Source: Phorcus lineatus
Lineage: Eukaryota; Mollusca; Gastropoda; Trochida; Trochidae
Assembly (NCBI GenBank): GCA_921293015.1
Contig: OV121089.1
Span: 44,215,220 to 44,279,219 of the forward strand
Length of the DNA: 64,000 bases
Direction: 5' to 3'
Positions 24,501 through 37,500 of this stretch are shown here, in pieces. The notes beneath the pieces are model-generated. The model did no database searches and was not told the origin of the DNA. It saw nothing but the letters and a program-made list of their open reading frames with translations. A program made the position numbers and the translations under genes. Position 1 is the stretch's first letter; each line of letters opens with the position of its first letter.

Positions 24501-27500
24501 CTAAGCAACAAGCATGACTACACTTGTTCGAGGAATGATTTGTAAGAAAATGTTCATACCTTTGTTATCAAATTTGGATCCTTTGACAGCACAGAAGCAT
24601 AGAGCTACAAAAAATTACCAAGCCAAATGATAAATTTTTCATCACATCACAAATCATTCAACTGCTTTTACTGCCATTTTAAGCAAAGTTTCAAATCACT
24701 TCCAATAAGGGCAAAACCCTTGTTTCCTTTAGTTTGATATTTTATGATATTTGTGCATCAGTTGACAACATTTTCTGTATCACCACCTCAGTTGTGCATT
24801 CTGAGAAGCCAACTGATGAGACTAAAACTTGTTAACAATGAGTATAGGTGATTGCCACCGACTAAAGCTAACATTAGCAAATAAATTATCTATGTAACAG
24901 TATACAGGTAGATATATAATGGCATGGACTTCAATATTTTGCATCATGTTTACAAATTCATTGAAAAACAGTACTTGACCGAGTTTCTGAAAAACAAATA
25001 TACAGCTGAATACAGAATAAGGTACAGACCGTAAATGTGCGAGCACTGTTGCCATGTGTTCTAATCATTCGTCCCGCCCATGTCTGTGCATCCTTCACCT
25101 TGCTCGTGGTTATGTAACACTCGATCAGACCTGTATAACATAAAGAACAATTATGGGATAGTCCACTTCCCTGGTTTATATTTACGAGGTCTCCAAATCA
25201 CTGATAATTTAACATAATAATGATATGATAATTCTTTAATATAAGGATTTATAATTTTAGGGGAGAGAAAAGCGAGGTTTTTTGCAAGCATAAACTCTTC
25301 CAGGAACAAGCATAAAACTCATGTTTAGTCAAGAAGGCAGGAATTGAGACCGTTTCCTACCATTGTAGGCCTCAAAGCGATGAGGAGCTAGTCTCACGGC
25401 CTCCAGGAAGTGTAGTGTTGCATCCTGGATCTTCTTCAGTTCCAGCAGGGCGGTTCCCTTCAGCAGCAGGGCTTGTATAGACCTTGGGTCTATCTGGTAC
25501 GCCTGTAACAAGAGCACAACTATGTTAATGAAGGAATCAATATAAAAGTTTCAGCAGTAAAGTAGTATCTCAAACTATGCGAGACTCTAATATGATGTAA
25601 GTGACCTTTTTCTATAAAATTTGAAATCACACACTTTTATCACACTTGTGATACATGTGTTACAAATTAGGCTCCACTAGCTAAAGCAAACCTCTCCAAT
25701 CCCCTGATCATCTACTCATTGTTCAACTCTGTGAAAAGACGCTCATCGGACCCTAGGAGGCATGCACAGATATAAATACCTTGATAATGCAGGGACGTCA
25801 AAACATGTAATTGTTACTAAGCATTACCTTCTGAGCAAAGTACACTGCTCTTGCAGCTCGCTCCTTTGGTTTGTTGATACACATGAGCGAGTAGTAACCC
25901 ATGGCAACCCAGGGCTCTGTTGCTGTCTCTGAAATCCCCATCAGTTGCTGTGCAAGTCTGAGGAGATGACAAAGGGTCATGGATATATGTATCTATACAG
26001 CTTGGATACAGCTCATTTTTGACCTCTTTCCATTAATTGTGATAAATCCTAGGCGAGGATGAAGAAATTAAAAAAAGAAAAGATAAAAAAAGAAAATCGC
26101 ATGGAGATTATTGATGAACATTGGTTTATACAAAAGAGTGGATTGAAATGGCGACATAATTACAAATACTGATCATGAACACTATCATCATGTAATTGCT
26201 ATCTGTTGACCTGCTGATATTTCACTTTCCTTTTACTGTATAATTCCTTCCATAGAGATAGGCTGTCATATGATAGAAATTCAGATGTTTCTTCCATATC
26301 CATCAAACAGTTCTTTAATGAATATACGAACCAAATTACCAATAGTAAGTATTGACAAGTGTCTATTTCTCTTGTCATAGATCTATTCTTTATATAAGTG
26401 AAAGGTTTATCAGTATTGTCTAAAGATGCATACAGCTGGTCAAACAGCATTGTTACATACACATTTCATGAATGACTGAAATGAACAAGAAGAACTATTT
26501 TTCATATACACACCCTTGAAGTTCTCTGAATTTCTTCTCTCTTTTTAACAGGAATGAGTAAAGGTCCATGTTTTTAAGAATGAGTGGATCTAAGGCATGT
26601 ACCTGGAAAAAATTTTATTGCACAGAATGTAAAAGAAGACAGCATACATCAGTCTATTTGTAAGTATTCCATTTCAAAGTCAATTACCATAGATAACATC
26701 ACTCATATGGTGGAAAATTGTCAAAACAATTGGAAATCATCATCTCAAATAATGAGCAAGATTGATTTCTAAAAAGGAATCTATATGAAATGCATTTCTC
26801 ACATCAGGATTCATAAAATTAGATAAAAATCATATTTAAGTACATTTTGCCTTCTAGAATATCCACAAAGAAGACCAGGTCCTAATTAAAGTACCTGTAA
26901 GCTCTCAAAGTGGCTCTTTAACCAATGTACAGAGAACAATTAAAAGACCTACCCTCTGGAAGACTGACATGGCCTGTGTGTACTGGCCGTCATAGAACCT
27001 GGCTTCTCCCACACAGTTCAGCAGCTGTACGTTATCCTTCAGACAAGTCTGAAATGTGTGTGCACACAGGGGTAATATTGGACAGAGGAACAAATGAATA
27101 AATTGAGGAAGTGTATCCAGGAACGAGGTGCACAGATTGAAGAAAATTGGACTCACTAGTGAAAACTAATATACCAAAGGACAAAGACAGCTCTCCTCTT
27201 CATTGCCAGATAATGTAAGCTTATGTCTTCTTATAGAAGGTAAGGATCATTCAAATAATTCACTTGAAATAACATTTTATATGTTTGTTTTTATGCTTTA
27301 TGACCCGTCAGGCTGGAACTGATGAAACAACAAGATTGTTTATTCTTCAGATTTCACTGCTGATCGTTTCAAACTTCCGAAAAGATGCTAAAACATACAG
27401 ATTTTAATTCAGTGATAACACTAATGACATGATATATACGGTAGCTCTCAAAGTAAGATATAGATAAGTTTCCCATTCCCATCTAATCTTATCATCATTA

Positions 27501-30500
27501 TTTTCAGGTCATGCAGGCAACTGTAAAAATCCTCCACAGCAATAGGTCTGTTAACTTACCCCTTGAAGGTGGAAAAATTGTGGCCTTATTTTCTGTTTCA
27601 GAGTGATTGCCTTGATGGCTGTTGAAATATAGCCTACACTATCCCTGCTGAGAAACCTTAGGAATATAGCTGGAAGCTGTTGAGTAGTAATGCATGAACA
27701 CGAAATTTCTTTTGAATAAAGATCACCTTTGTTTCCATGTGTCTGAATGTCTGAACAGCATTGGAGTATTCCTTTGAAGACATATACGCATGACCCTTGA
27801 TCCATGATGACAACCTATAAAACAATATTCGTATCAAATTCAAAATATTTCAGATAATTAAGATACTTACCTTACCTAAAATATACTGGACAAAATAAGG
27901 ATACTGTCAATTATTCTATGATGGTTATTTTATCGAGTGCTCAATATAAAAATATGTCATATGAAGATTAAATGTGTTTCAGTTGTTAACTTGCTTTTTA
28001 GACAGGGGGATGACATTGTTACCTGTAGAAAATGTAGTTTGGGTAGCGGAAGATATCAACCACACAGGCAAGTCACATTCCTTTTCATTGCTATCAGTGT
28101 GAAAAAGTATTCCTGCTTAACACTATTTTAACCCTAAACCCCTCAGATTATTGATCATAGAGGATTGCCAGATACAATTCAATTGATGTATGTTTGCAGA
28201 ATCAATGTTTATCATCAAAATGACCATGATTTGTAGGTCATCAGGTCATCGGTCAATTGATTTGAATTTATTTTTTCTGGTTGTTACGTCTTCAAACGTA
28301 TAATGAAGTTGAGTGAGGGTGAAAGTAGAAGAGAGTCGGTCAAGATACTTCTTTATTTTTAGAACGTCTAACTTACAACAAAGGGAGGTAACACCTATCA
28401 TCGCCTACCATTCACAGCTGGTCCCATGAGGAAGACTGTTCATCACGAGGGCAGCTACATCAGCTCCCTTCATCCCCAAAGTCAGTAGACCAACTGCAGC
28501 CTCTAGAGCTAGTGGGTGTTCCCTGCCAATAGACACTTTGTTATCATTGATTTACAAACAATACTAAGTATGAGATTTCATCCAGAGTCTGAGTTGACTG
28601 GTCATTTCATTCTGGGTATGTCTACACAAAAGGACATTGCACTGCACTAAGGGAGCAATATTATACAAACTGGATTACAGATATTATTTTTCGATTCTTT
28701 TATCAGAGACTTAAGTTACATTGTTCAAAACACTTGTAACAAATATGAAATTTCATTATTTTATCCATTTAAAGTGTGCAAAAATAGTATGAAAGGTAAG
28801 CACTTCAAGATTTTCTCATTTAACCTGTTCCACCAAATTCTTCAAAATTCTCCATTTATTTTATTTAATTCATTAATTTTATTGATTTTGCAAAATCTGT
28901 TGCATACCATCCAGTTGAAATAATCTCCAGATTTCCCGTCCATAAGCACACAATCCTTTCAAATCGGTACACATAATGTTGTTATGATATTATTGAATTC
29001 TTATTTCATCTTCATGATTACGAAAAGAAAAAAGTTCCAGCATATAAAAACAAACCTAACGACTTCCTTGTAGCAGGTCATGGCCGGCCGGTCTCTGCCA
29101 TCACGGAGATAAAGTTTAGCCAGGGCCAAATTTATCTTGGCTGTCCTTTGTTTTGTGTTGATGCTTTCAAGCTTAAAAAGAATTAAATAAATAACCATTT
29201 CATAAGTTTAAATTTTTTAAAAATCAATTGTGATATCTAAAGATATAACATAATTATCTAAGTTTTAATCAAAAAGTGACAAAAGCAGTAACCTACCACA
29301 TTGAGAGCCTCAGCATTTTGCTTCTGTTGAACCAGACACTCATACAGTTTAAACTTTACATCAACTTCTGATATCAGGTCCTATAAAATGAAAATGTACG
29401 AGATATTAAAATCACTTCTTTTTTTTCCTCCATAATTCATAATACAGGCAAAAAAAGGTATTAACAATGACATGGTTATACAGATATAATTTTATACAAT
29501 AGGCAATGACAAAAGTGTGCTTATGGTAATATACAATAGGCTTTAATGTTTTCTTTCCAAGTAACAAATGCAGAGTTGACCAGTATTCAAAAAACATTTG
29601 TTCAGTGCACTTTAATAGGAATACGTATCTTGAGATATCATAATATCGAACAGTTTCTTTCTTTAAGTAGTCAATATTTTGACTGAAGTTATTTATGCTA
29701 CACCTATTGGTATATTGTTTGACTAACAAAATGATTGCATTAACAGGATTATTGTTTTTTCCCTTCATTCCCAGAATATTGTTTTTGTTCGTAAATTCTA
29801 ATCTTAACTGCACTGAATTAAAAAAATTATTCATATTATTAAAATCTAAGCGTAAATATTTGTCATTTGATTTAATAATCACAAAATAAAAAACAATGAA
29901 TATAATAAAAGAGAGGATGAAATTGTATTCAGAAAAAGGTACTTTCAGCACTTGTTTAACACCATAACCATAGGTTGTCTCCTATGAAGGTTATACAAAG
30001 AAGAACTTTGTACCTTGATAAAATAACATAGATCTGAAACCCGATATTTTAACTTGAAAGTGAATCCACCAATATCTGAACAATCATACAACAATTCTTA
30101 TGTTGTCATCGGGAGATGAGATGTTTATAAATATCCCCTAGCTCCAATAACCATGTTTCCTAAAAATTTTGATTTTGACAATCATAATATAAATGAGACC
30201 ATTGACAGTTGACTGAACTTTCATGAATTTTAATCATTAATTTTTTTTCAACTGAATGGATCATGAATTACATAGTATCTTTGTGACTTAATATTAGATA
30301 TAAATCACATGTAAAAAAAAACAAAACATACTGATGGAACTCCACATTTCCCTTTTGCCTTGTTAATTGCCTTTTTCAAGAGGATTGATTTCCTGAAAAC
30401 ACTCTGAAAGAAATAGAATTCAAAGAATTCTTTTTAAATGAATACATATGAATAAAAGCTTAAAAAATTCGAAATTTAAGAATTTCTCTGCGATGTGTTT

Positions 30501-33227
30501 ATTTTTAATTTGTTAAGTATTTCATGGATAATTTCATTGAGTAAGGTTGACAGTTGACATCTGAAAAGCTATTGCAAAGACCTGTTTTACGGCAAAATAT
30601 ACATAAACTTACATTTAAATCATATCATGAAGTATATTAAATCATATATATATTTATGTATTATAATTGTACAAGATCCTACCTCTGCCTTCTTAAATTC
30701 TTCTGTGTGATACAAAGCATCTCCAAAGTACACAAGACACTGGTACTTCTGTGGTAAGCTCAGAACTTCAATTTCAGCATTGTTGTCACAGAGGGAGAGG
30801 ACAAATGAAGCCTGAAACCAAATTACAATTTTTAATTAAGATGTGATAAAAAATAATGGACACCTTAAAACCCTCCGGAAATGTTTCAGAATTTGTTTAT
30901 TTTCTCGGGAAATGAAATGTTTCAGAATTTGTTAATTGTTTTCAAAACAGCAAGTTTAGGATGTTATCTATCTGAAAAAGGAAAAAACAATAAGGACGTC
31001 ACTGAACAATTTGATCAGTTATCAGCATTTATAATACTGATGACATCAGCAAATTAATGACCTACAGTGGCGGATCCAAGATTTTTCAAAGGGGGAGGGG
31101 TATTAGTTCATTATATACGGCGGTTTTAATTTGTCATCTATTTCAGATACGTTTTTGAATAGACATAAGACGTAGGAAGAAATTGACCATGATAGTCTCT
31201 TCATACGGCATGATTGGCATGAAAGGCGTCAATAAAAATCTTAGCAAACAATGGGTTGTACTGCACTGAAATTCAGGGTAGCATATTGAACCCAAACCTT
31301 ATTGTGCTACAGACATGAACTTATGCCTGTTGAATCCCCATTACCACATCAATATGATTAAAATGACCATTTTATAAAGCTTTCAAACATGGTTGGTCTC
31401 TTTCATTGAAACCCTGCCATACCAAATGAACTCCTGCCAAGCACAGAACCATGAATTTTACACAAGTTGGTCTCAATCCCACAAAGAAAAGTTAAAAGAA
31501 TTGTGAAAATGCAACACTCATAGAGAGTGTCACAAAAGACTAGATACAAAGATGTTAGATCATTTAACGCTTTTGGTTATGAATAATGAAGAAGAAGTCC
31601 GATGTTAGCATTCGAAGAATGTTTCAGCAATCTGGACAAACTTGGTTTTATCTTAATACCAAATTTATAAGTATCTCACAATTTGAGTTATAAAGAGGCA
31701 GGGGGGAAATGCACTTTACTGGCATTTTATAACTAGAAAGTGTTTTTATTCTTAAAAACAGATGTCTCCCCCGAACACCATTTCAGCATATTTGTTTTTT
31801 TTTGAAAATTCTTAACAGTTTTTTTAAACTCAAATAAAATTTAAGAATTTTTCTATAAAACAACATAAACTTTAGGTTTTGGTTAATGAACATCACTACA
31901 GTTTTGACAAAATATTAACTACATATGATTCAATTTAAGATTAAGAAAATATGAAATTGAAAAAGAAGTTTAAATCCCCAAAAGGCACATCTACATGATA
32001 TGAATGGGATACGTACCAAATTTGGTGAAGATTGGTCATGCAGTTTCAGAGTTGTGCTCTGGAAACTAATAGTACCCTTCAAATTAACTAAGTCTAAACT
32101 GTTGCTATGGAAAAAAAATAATCTAAAAATTGAAAAAGAAGTTGAAACCCCCAAAAGGCACATCTACATGATATGAAGAGGATGTATACCAACAGACGCT
32201 GACGCGGACGGGAACTCAGCCAAAACCAACATGTCTCCCGACCCTTCGGGGGGAGACATAATTATCAATTGCACGGCATTACCAAGACTGGCACTTGATA
32301 AACTAACCCTATAAAACACTACAAAATCTACTAGAGTGATGGTTATGTCAACCATTGGACAAATGATACATAGTGTCTTTTGAGCCTCAAGAGAATGTCA
32401 GGCTATAATAATAATAATCAACAATATGTGAGGGAGGATTTAGGGTTAACCTCTACTGAGTGGATTATTGTGATAAATTCTGAGCTTAAGCAAGGAGTTT
32501 ATCGCAATAATTCACAAGGGAAGGAATAAAAACCTTAAGTCCTATGCTTCAAGTTGGTTACATTCTTTTTCTTACCAAAATCTAAACTAAAATTATTTAC
32601 GGAACTCATGGAAAATATGTTCGTGAAGGCAAATTGTAAGTTAACTCAATCATTGTATTCATGTGCAACAAACAACGATTATATCATGGTTTTCATTTGC
32701 AAACTACACATAAACACTTTAAGTCCCATGTTAATTTCCAATCAAAAGGAAAAACAATGTTTGTTTTTAAGTCGCGTTGACACATGTATGCTAGATTCAC
32801 TGAGTGAATGAATAAAAAATGGTACTGTCAGCCAATAAGATCTCTAGTTATATTCAGAAAAACCTTAATTCCCAAATCATTATGGAACTTAAACACCTGG
32901 CATATTTGCGCCTTCTTGGGTAAGAAATAATCCTCCTTATGTCTCCTTGTACAACATATGAATGAAGAAACAAAGATTATCTTGATAGCATTAATATCAT
33001 ATTGTTGTATGGAAAGACATGAAATTTGATGATTTATGACTGATAATAATATCACTCATCAGTCTCAGATATTATGAAAACAAATATTTGACAATTTACA
33101 AATTCTAAGGTTTCTGATGATATTCATCATAATCCACTGTGAGCTTTTGTATGATTACCAAATGCTTCAGGTCTCCGTAGAGTTCGGCATGGTGAAGCTG
33201 ACGAATGTGATCGTATAAGTTTATCAT
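21523..33227 (-). CDS. ANAPC7: Anaphase-promoting complex subunit 7 (APC7), complete, 17 exons
   Basis: APC7 is a homodimeric TPR subunit of the APC/C, the cell-cycle ubiquitin ligase. Coding exons, 5' to 3': 33227-33159, 30811-30683, 30403-30332, 29380-29297, 29171-29056, 28522-28409, 27814-27727, 27048-26953, 26602-26514, 25957-25828, 25502-25361, 25130-25030, 24604-24560, 23115-23003, 22584-22468, 21982-21865, 21579-21523. They total 1,680 bp (559 aa; human about 565). All introns are GT-AG and all phases agree. Landmarks: N-terminus MINLYDHIRQL; residues 130-156 with a KINLALAKLYLRDG TPR helix; EPWVAMGYYS near 300; a clear TPR at 336-369 (SIQALLLKGTALLELKK..); an acidic C-terminus ending SPWSETDFS. 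Assignment rests on alignment to remembered vertebrate APC7, which matches segment by segment. Intron 13 carries a transposon next to exon 14; intron 1 holds several repeat fragments. Confidence 0.93.
23122..24169. mobile_element. Hairpin-plus-TIR non-autonomous element, copy 2 (in ANAPC7 intron 13)
   Basis: The hairpin has arms at about 23129-23200 and 23215-23279. They are nearly perfect, both containing GTATGTTTTGGGATGG or its complement, with a gcaagccttggcgagc loop. TTTATCATACAATG follows at 23280-23293, and its complement CATTGTATGATAAA closes the unit at 24156-24169. Sequence just inside both inverted repeats also matches copy 1 (AGTGTT.TCGG..ATAAA on the closing side). The left hairpin arm begins about 13 nt from the exon-14 acceptor. 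No coding capacity. Confidence 0.65.
31070..32255. repeat. Cluster of interspersed repeat fragments in ANAPC7 intron 1
   Basis: The segment 31072-31115 starts cagtggcggatccaag and looks like the terminus of a common DNA transposon. Positions 31310-31500 match the repeat at 6885-7216. A block at 31950-32015 (gaaaaagaagtttaaatccc..atctacatgatatgaa) recurs at 32124-32180, a 174-bp direct repeat. Positions 32231-32260 are a short palindrome around atgtctcccgacccttcggg. No coding capacity. Confidence 0.55.
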
Positions 33228-33714
33228 TCTCTTTGACTTGAGAGTCTGAATTTTCCTGCCAAAGTTATATTACTCGCGTCAAACACTATCAAAGTAGATA
33301 ACATCCGGTTTGTTGTTCTTGACAATGATTGGTTGATTCACTGCATTGAAGCCAATGAAAATGGAGTTTTGTAAACTGGTTTCGATTTTCAACGCGCTAT
33401 CAACTTCCGCCGGCTTATGATATCCGGTTCCGGGAAACAACGTGCGATTACTATTGTTGTTTTCTATAGCTTGTTGATATAATATTCACGACAAATTATT
33501 AAATGTTCCCAAGAGAGCATATACATATGAAATCAAAATCACAATACGTTTATGTGCGCTGTTATTTAAACGGCCAGTTCGATTACGTTTTCAGCGATAA
33601 GCTTATGCTGCTAACGAAGCTATTTTTAGATACAGTGCGTCAGCAGTTAAGTAGATCTATAAATAGAATGAGAAAAGTCCCTTCCCATAATGCAACGCTG
33701 CATGTTTTCACAAC

Positions 33715-33957
33715 ATGGCGACAATCACGTTTGTGTCAGCGTGTCGAATGGGTCTGAGGGGTGATGCGGGGTACTTGGTCATGTGCCAGTGTCAAAAGAG
33801 AAGGGACATTGTGACATGTCCACGAATCAATCAAAATGAACATATAAATACAGATGACCATGCGTTTTTTCCTCAATTTCGATCATGGCGAGCTGTCAGT
33901 GCAACAACACTTGTTCTCGGTCAGGAAAACGTGGATCATGTCCTTGTAAGCAGATGA
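33715..33957 (+). CDS. Small open frame of uncertain reality
   Basis: The frame has 80 codons starting MATITFVSACRMG. A donor-like CTT|gtaagc lies near its end (33949-33954), so it could be the first coding exon of a short gene or a leader exon of PTRH2. I recognise no domain. It may equally be chance. Confidence 0.2.
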   Translation: MATITFVSACRMGLRGDAGYLVMCQCQKRRDIVTCPRINQNEHINTDDHAFFPQFRSWRAVSATTLVLGQENVDHVLVSR

Positions 33958-34336
33958 AGAGATATTCGCACAACTTCACTCATAGTAAAACTCTTCTTTT
34001 TTAAGAAAGATATCTAAGTTACTTCACATAAAGTTTTTAATGTACGGAAAACTGCAGCACTGTGAGTAATTTGGAGTGCGATAGTCTGGACGAATCTTTG
34101 TTTATATTGGGAAGCCGGAGCGAAGCCACTTTTCTCCTCAGTGTCATATTGATTGAGCTTAGCCATTTGAGATGTCATAATTAGTTATGCAAACATTATT
34201 TACATTATTAATCCCCAACAATCAAAACATCCAAGTAACTACAAGGTTACTACAACGCAGATCAATCATGCAGCGGACAACAATCTAATGGCCGCCATGA
34301 TCGCAATAGAGTTAAGCCCCTTGGTAGTGCTGGTCA

Positions 34337-34531
34337 GTGGCTTCGATTGTTTTCGCTATTTTTTTCAGTTTGAAGGACGGATTACAACTAATTACCAAAC
34401 ATGAAAAAGTTGTAAACACAGAAAATAGAAAACAAATCGAATATATAAAAAAGTTACGTGTCGCGTGCAAAAGGGAATTCCCTCCCGAATATTTGTGGAA
34501 CAGAAAATACCCGGTCGAACTGGCCGTTTAA
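34337..34531 (+). CDS. Small open frame just upstream of PTRH2 (unrecognised)
   Basis: The frame has 64 codons. From about residue 12 it has protein-like composition: mixed charged residues, KKLRVACKREFPPEYLWNRK, few low-complexity runs. A tttttttcag acceptor-like tract ends at about 34368, just before this part. It may be the last exon of a small gene ending 59 bp before the PTRH2 ATG, or an upstream frame in its 5' UTR. I do not recognise the family. Confidence 0.3.
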   Translation: MASIVFAIFFSLKDGLQLITKHEKVVNTENRKQIEYIKKLRVACKREFPPEYLWNRKYPVELAV

Positions 34532-34589
34532 GGAGCTAAATTAAATCAGAGATAGCTAGAGTGAAGTTTCAACAGAAGGAAGGATCAAA

Positions 34590-37500
34590 ATGTTTTCTTT
34601 TGATCAGCGAGAGACGGTTACTTTGGTATTGGGTCTTGGAATTGGAATTGCTGTTGGTTGGATATGCAGATCTCGATTTGGAAGAAGGCTGAGATTAGAT
34701 GTGGACGATGTGAGTGTCATTGTTTGAAAATATCTTATCCTTTCATTCGATGTCAAATCATTCCCAAAGACTAAGGTTAATAAGGAGATAAACATACTGC
34801 GTAGAGTGATCCCACATTCTTTTGTAATTGATGTCAGTCAACATTTATTTGCGTAAAATTCAAACTTAAATGAATTTTTGAATGTTTGTGATACCTCCTA
34901 ATTTTTCATTCTTTATTTCAATTATTTGTAATTCAAATATTCTTATCAACATGAAGCCTTACAATCCTTTTATTATAAGTGTATCCACATGTCGACTTAA
35001 TGTTGCTTTAGGATGAATATATGCAAGTTGTTTTGAATGGCTATGATTGTTATTGTTGTTTTGAGTACCGTGAAAATCAAATTATGATTCCTTAAAGAGC
35101 CACTCCGTGAGTTGTTGGAGTCAAATATGCCAAACTTAATCAACGGTGTCATTTGATCGCGTAGTATCCACTGTTAACAAAAATATACATTTTCAAGCTT
35201 ATTGGTTTAGTACAGTGACAATATGAAGGTTGAACGTCGCAATTATGATCGAAAACCGGACAGTGGCGTGCGTCAAACAGTCAAACGTAATTTTAGAGAC
35301 TTATCTAAAACAGCCAGGAGGGCAGTTAGGAGTTGATAATGTTTGTTAGGTTATATTACTAGTATCGATGTATATTGGACGTGATATCTACACCTCAGTG
35401 TATTTATAAGGCTGTTGTTAGATTTTCATGGAAAACCGGTATTTGTCATAAATATGTCTTTTGGACATGAACAGTTAAGATGTTTTGATTTTATATCGCC
35501 ACATATGACATTTAGGTTCATATCAAAGGTTAATAATATGTTATGTAAATCACGGAGTGTCTCGTTAAAGGTTTCAGACAATTATTTTCAAAAAGATTAA
35601 AATAGATAACATATTTCAGCTGACCCATCCACTGCTGGCCTCAGCATCAGGAGAATACAAGATGGTGATCGTTGTGCGGACAGACCTCAAGATGGGCAAA
35701 GGCAAGATAGCTGCCCAGGTAGGGATAGAGTTTCTTGATTAAATTATTCATGTTGTGAAATGAGGATATCAATAAGTATAAGTGTATGAATAAAAATGGT
35801 AAGAAGTGAGTAAAAGTAAAATGCTAAATTTGAAAAAAAAATTCTTCTTCTTTTATTTGCAATTATTGATGGATTTATGAATGTTACCTTTGGGTTATGA
35901 AGGTGGCTTTTTAGAAGTATAAACTCCAGGGCCTGTATTTTCGAAGCTCTATTAGTGCTAAGATAGTCGTAAGTACCATACATTAATATTGGCCTACGAC
36001 TATCTTGGCACCAAGAGAGCTTCAAAAATCTAGACCCAGGATGCCAACTTTTTTTTGAAATTTTGGCCTGAAAGTGCCAATTTTAAACCTTTTTTTATTC
36101 TGAGCATTACTAAAAAAAACTATATGACTTCGAAACTTCAAAATTTGTATTAATTTTACCTTTAGGATCTTGGTGTGTGTTTTAGGGTATTAAGAATTAT
36201 TTTTACTTTGACCAAATGCGGTCATATTTTACCATTGTGTTTGTTTTACTCATTTCTTCAGCATTAATAAAAAACTCAGCGATTTAGAACTTTAAATTGT
36301 TGTGAATGTTATCTCTGTGAGAGTAACGTGCCTTTTGTGGTTAAAAAACAGAGAGAGCTGAACTTTTCTGAACTTTTTACCCCAAAACAGCAACACTAAA
36401 AATTTTTTAATACGTTACCTATGTGTTTACCTTTTACTATTCAAATATATAGCATTACCTTATTTTCTTCGAAATTGATCTTTAAATATTGATATGATTA
36501 ACTACACATGTTTTTCAAAGAATTAATCTGGCGTAACTATGATTAAGCTAGAGACGGGATATGTGAGCCATGCTCACTTTTGCCTTGTTTCAAACGCTGT
36601 ACATGATGAGATGCCTGCTTTTAGGTACGTGTTATCTTATTTCAGTGTTCTCATGCAGCAGTTGGAGCCTCTGAAAAGGCCTTCAGGACCAACCAGGAAG
36701 CCCTGTTCAAATGGAAATCCAATGGCCAGCCTAAAGTGGTTGTGAAGACAGAAGATGAAGCAACCTTGTAAGAGCAGATTGATTGATTGAGATGAGATGA
36801 GCTATCTTTCTAATAACTCACTGTTTATAAAGCATGTTTACTGTGTATCAGTTTGAGTGTAAAATGAAAACTTTCTTTAGAATTAGTAAAACTTTTTTGA
36901 ATTCAACTAAACCATGGTTAGTATTGTCGCTCAAAATGACACAAACATGTGCATGAATATTGAAATCAATTGCTGTCAAAGAAAAGAAGAGGGCAACTTA
37001 GGTTGCATGAATTAGAATTAGAATTAAGTAGTTGGATGCTAAGATTTTCACTTAGAATTTCAGAAATATAATAAAAAAACAAATGTATGATATTGGTATT
37101 ATGAACAAACAAGGTTGTTATTGTTATGAACTAATATGACGTTTCTTACTGAATGGTTGTGCAGGATGAAGCAATACGCACGTGAAGTCAAGTCAGTATG
37201 AAATTTGTTATCATTAATCTTTAGAGCTATAGCACCATTTCGATTTGACTTCTTTTGAGCAATGGCATGAAGAGATTGTCAGAAGCATTGAGATGGCTGA
37301 TGAGTTGGGTAATTTCAGCTGACCTGTCCTACAAGGAAATTGATAGAAGAACTGAATATCAATACAATGTAGTCAGCTGTCTGGTTAGGAACCATGTTCA
37401 AATATAACATTTTGGTTTCCGGGAGACCATGTTCATGCATGACTCAAGATGATAGGGCTTTTATGCATTATGCTAGGAATCACCTAACAATCTCATCTAA

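Larger units (their letters stand above)
33228..34589. promoter_or_regulatory. Divergent intergenic region of ANAPC7 and PTRH2
   Basis: The start codons of ANAPC7 (minus) and PTRH2 (plus) face away from each other, 1.36 kb apart. Positions 33405-33440 contain cttccgcc and ccggttccgg, which resemble ETS-family sites common in housekeeping promoters. There is no TATA box at a useful place. Two small plus-strand frames inside are listed separately. Confidence 0.4.

Noticed and set aside
29412-29951. 179-codon minus-strand frame
   Set aside because: It lies inside ANAPC7 intron 3, is Lys/Phe/Tyr-rich from AT bias, and the exons on either side join in phase without it.
37161-37197. Possible PTRH2 micro-exon after tgtgcag
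   Set aside because: The family alignment is continuous from exon 36646-36767 to exon 37545-37657, so nothing is missing between them.
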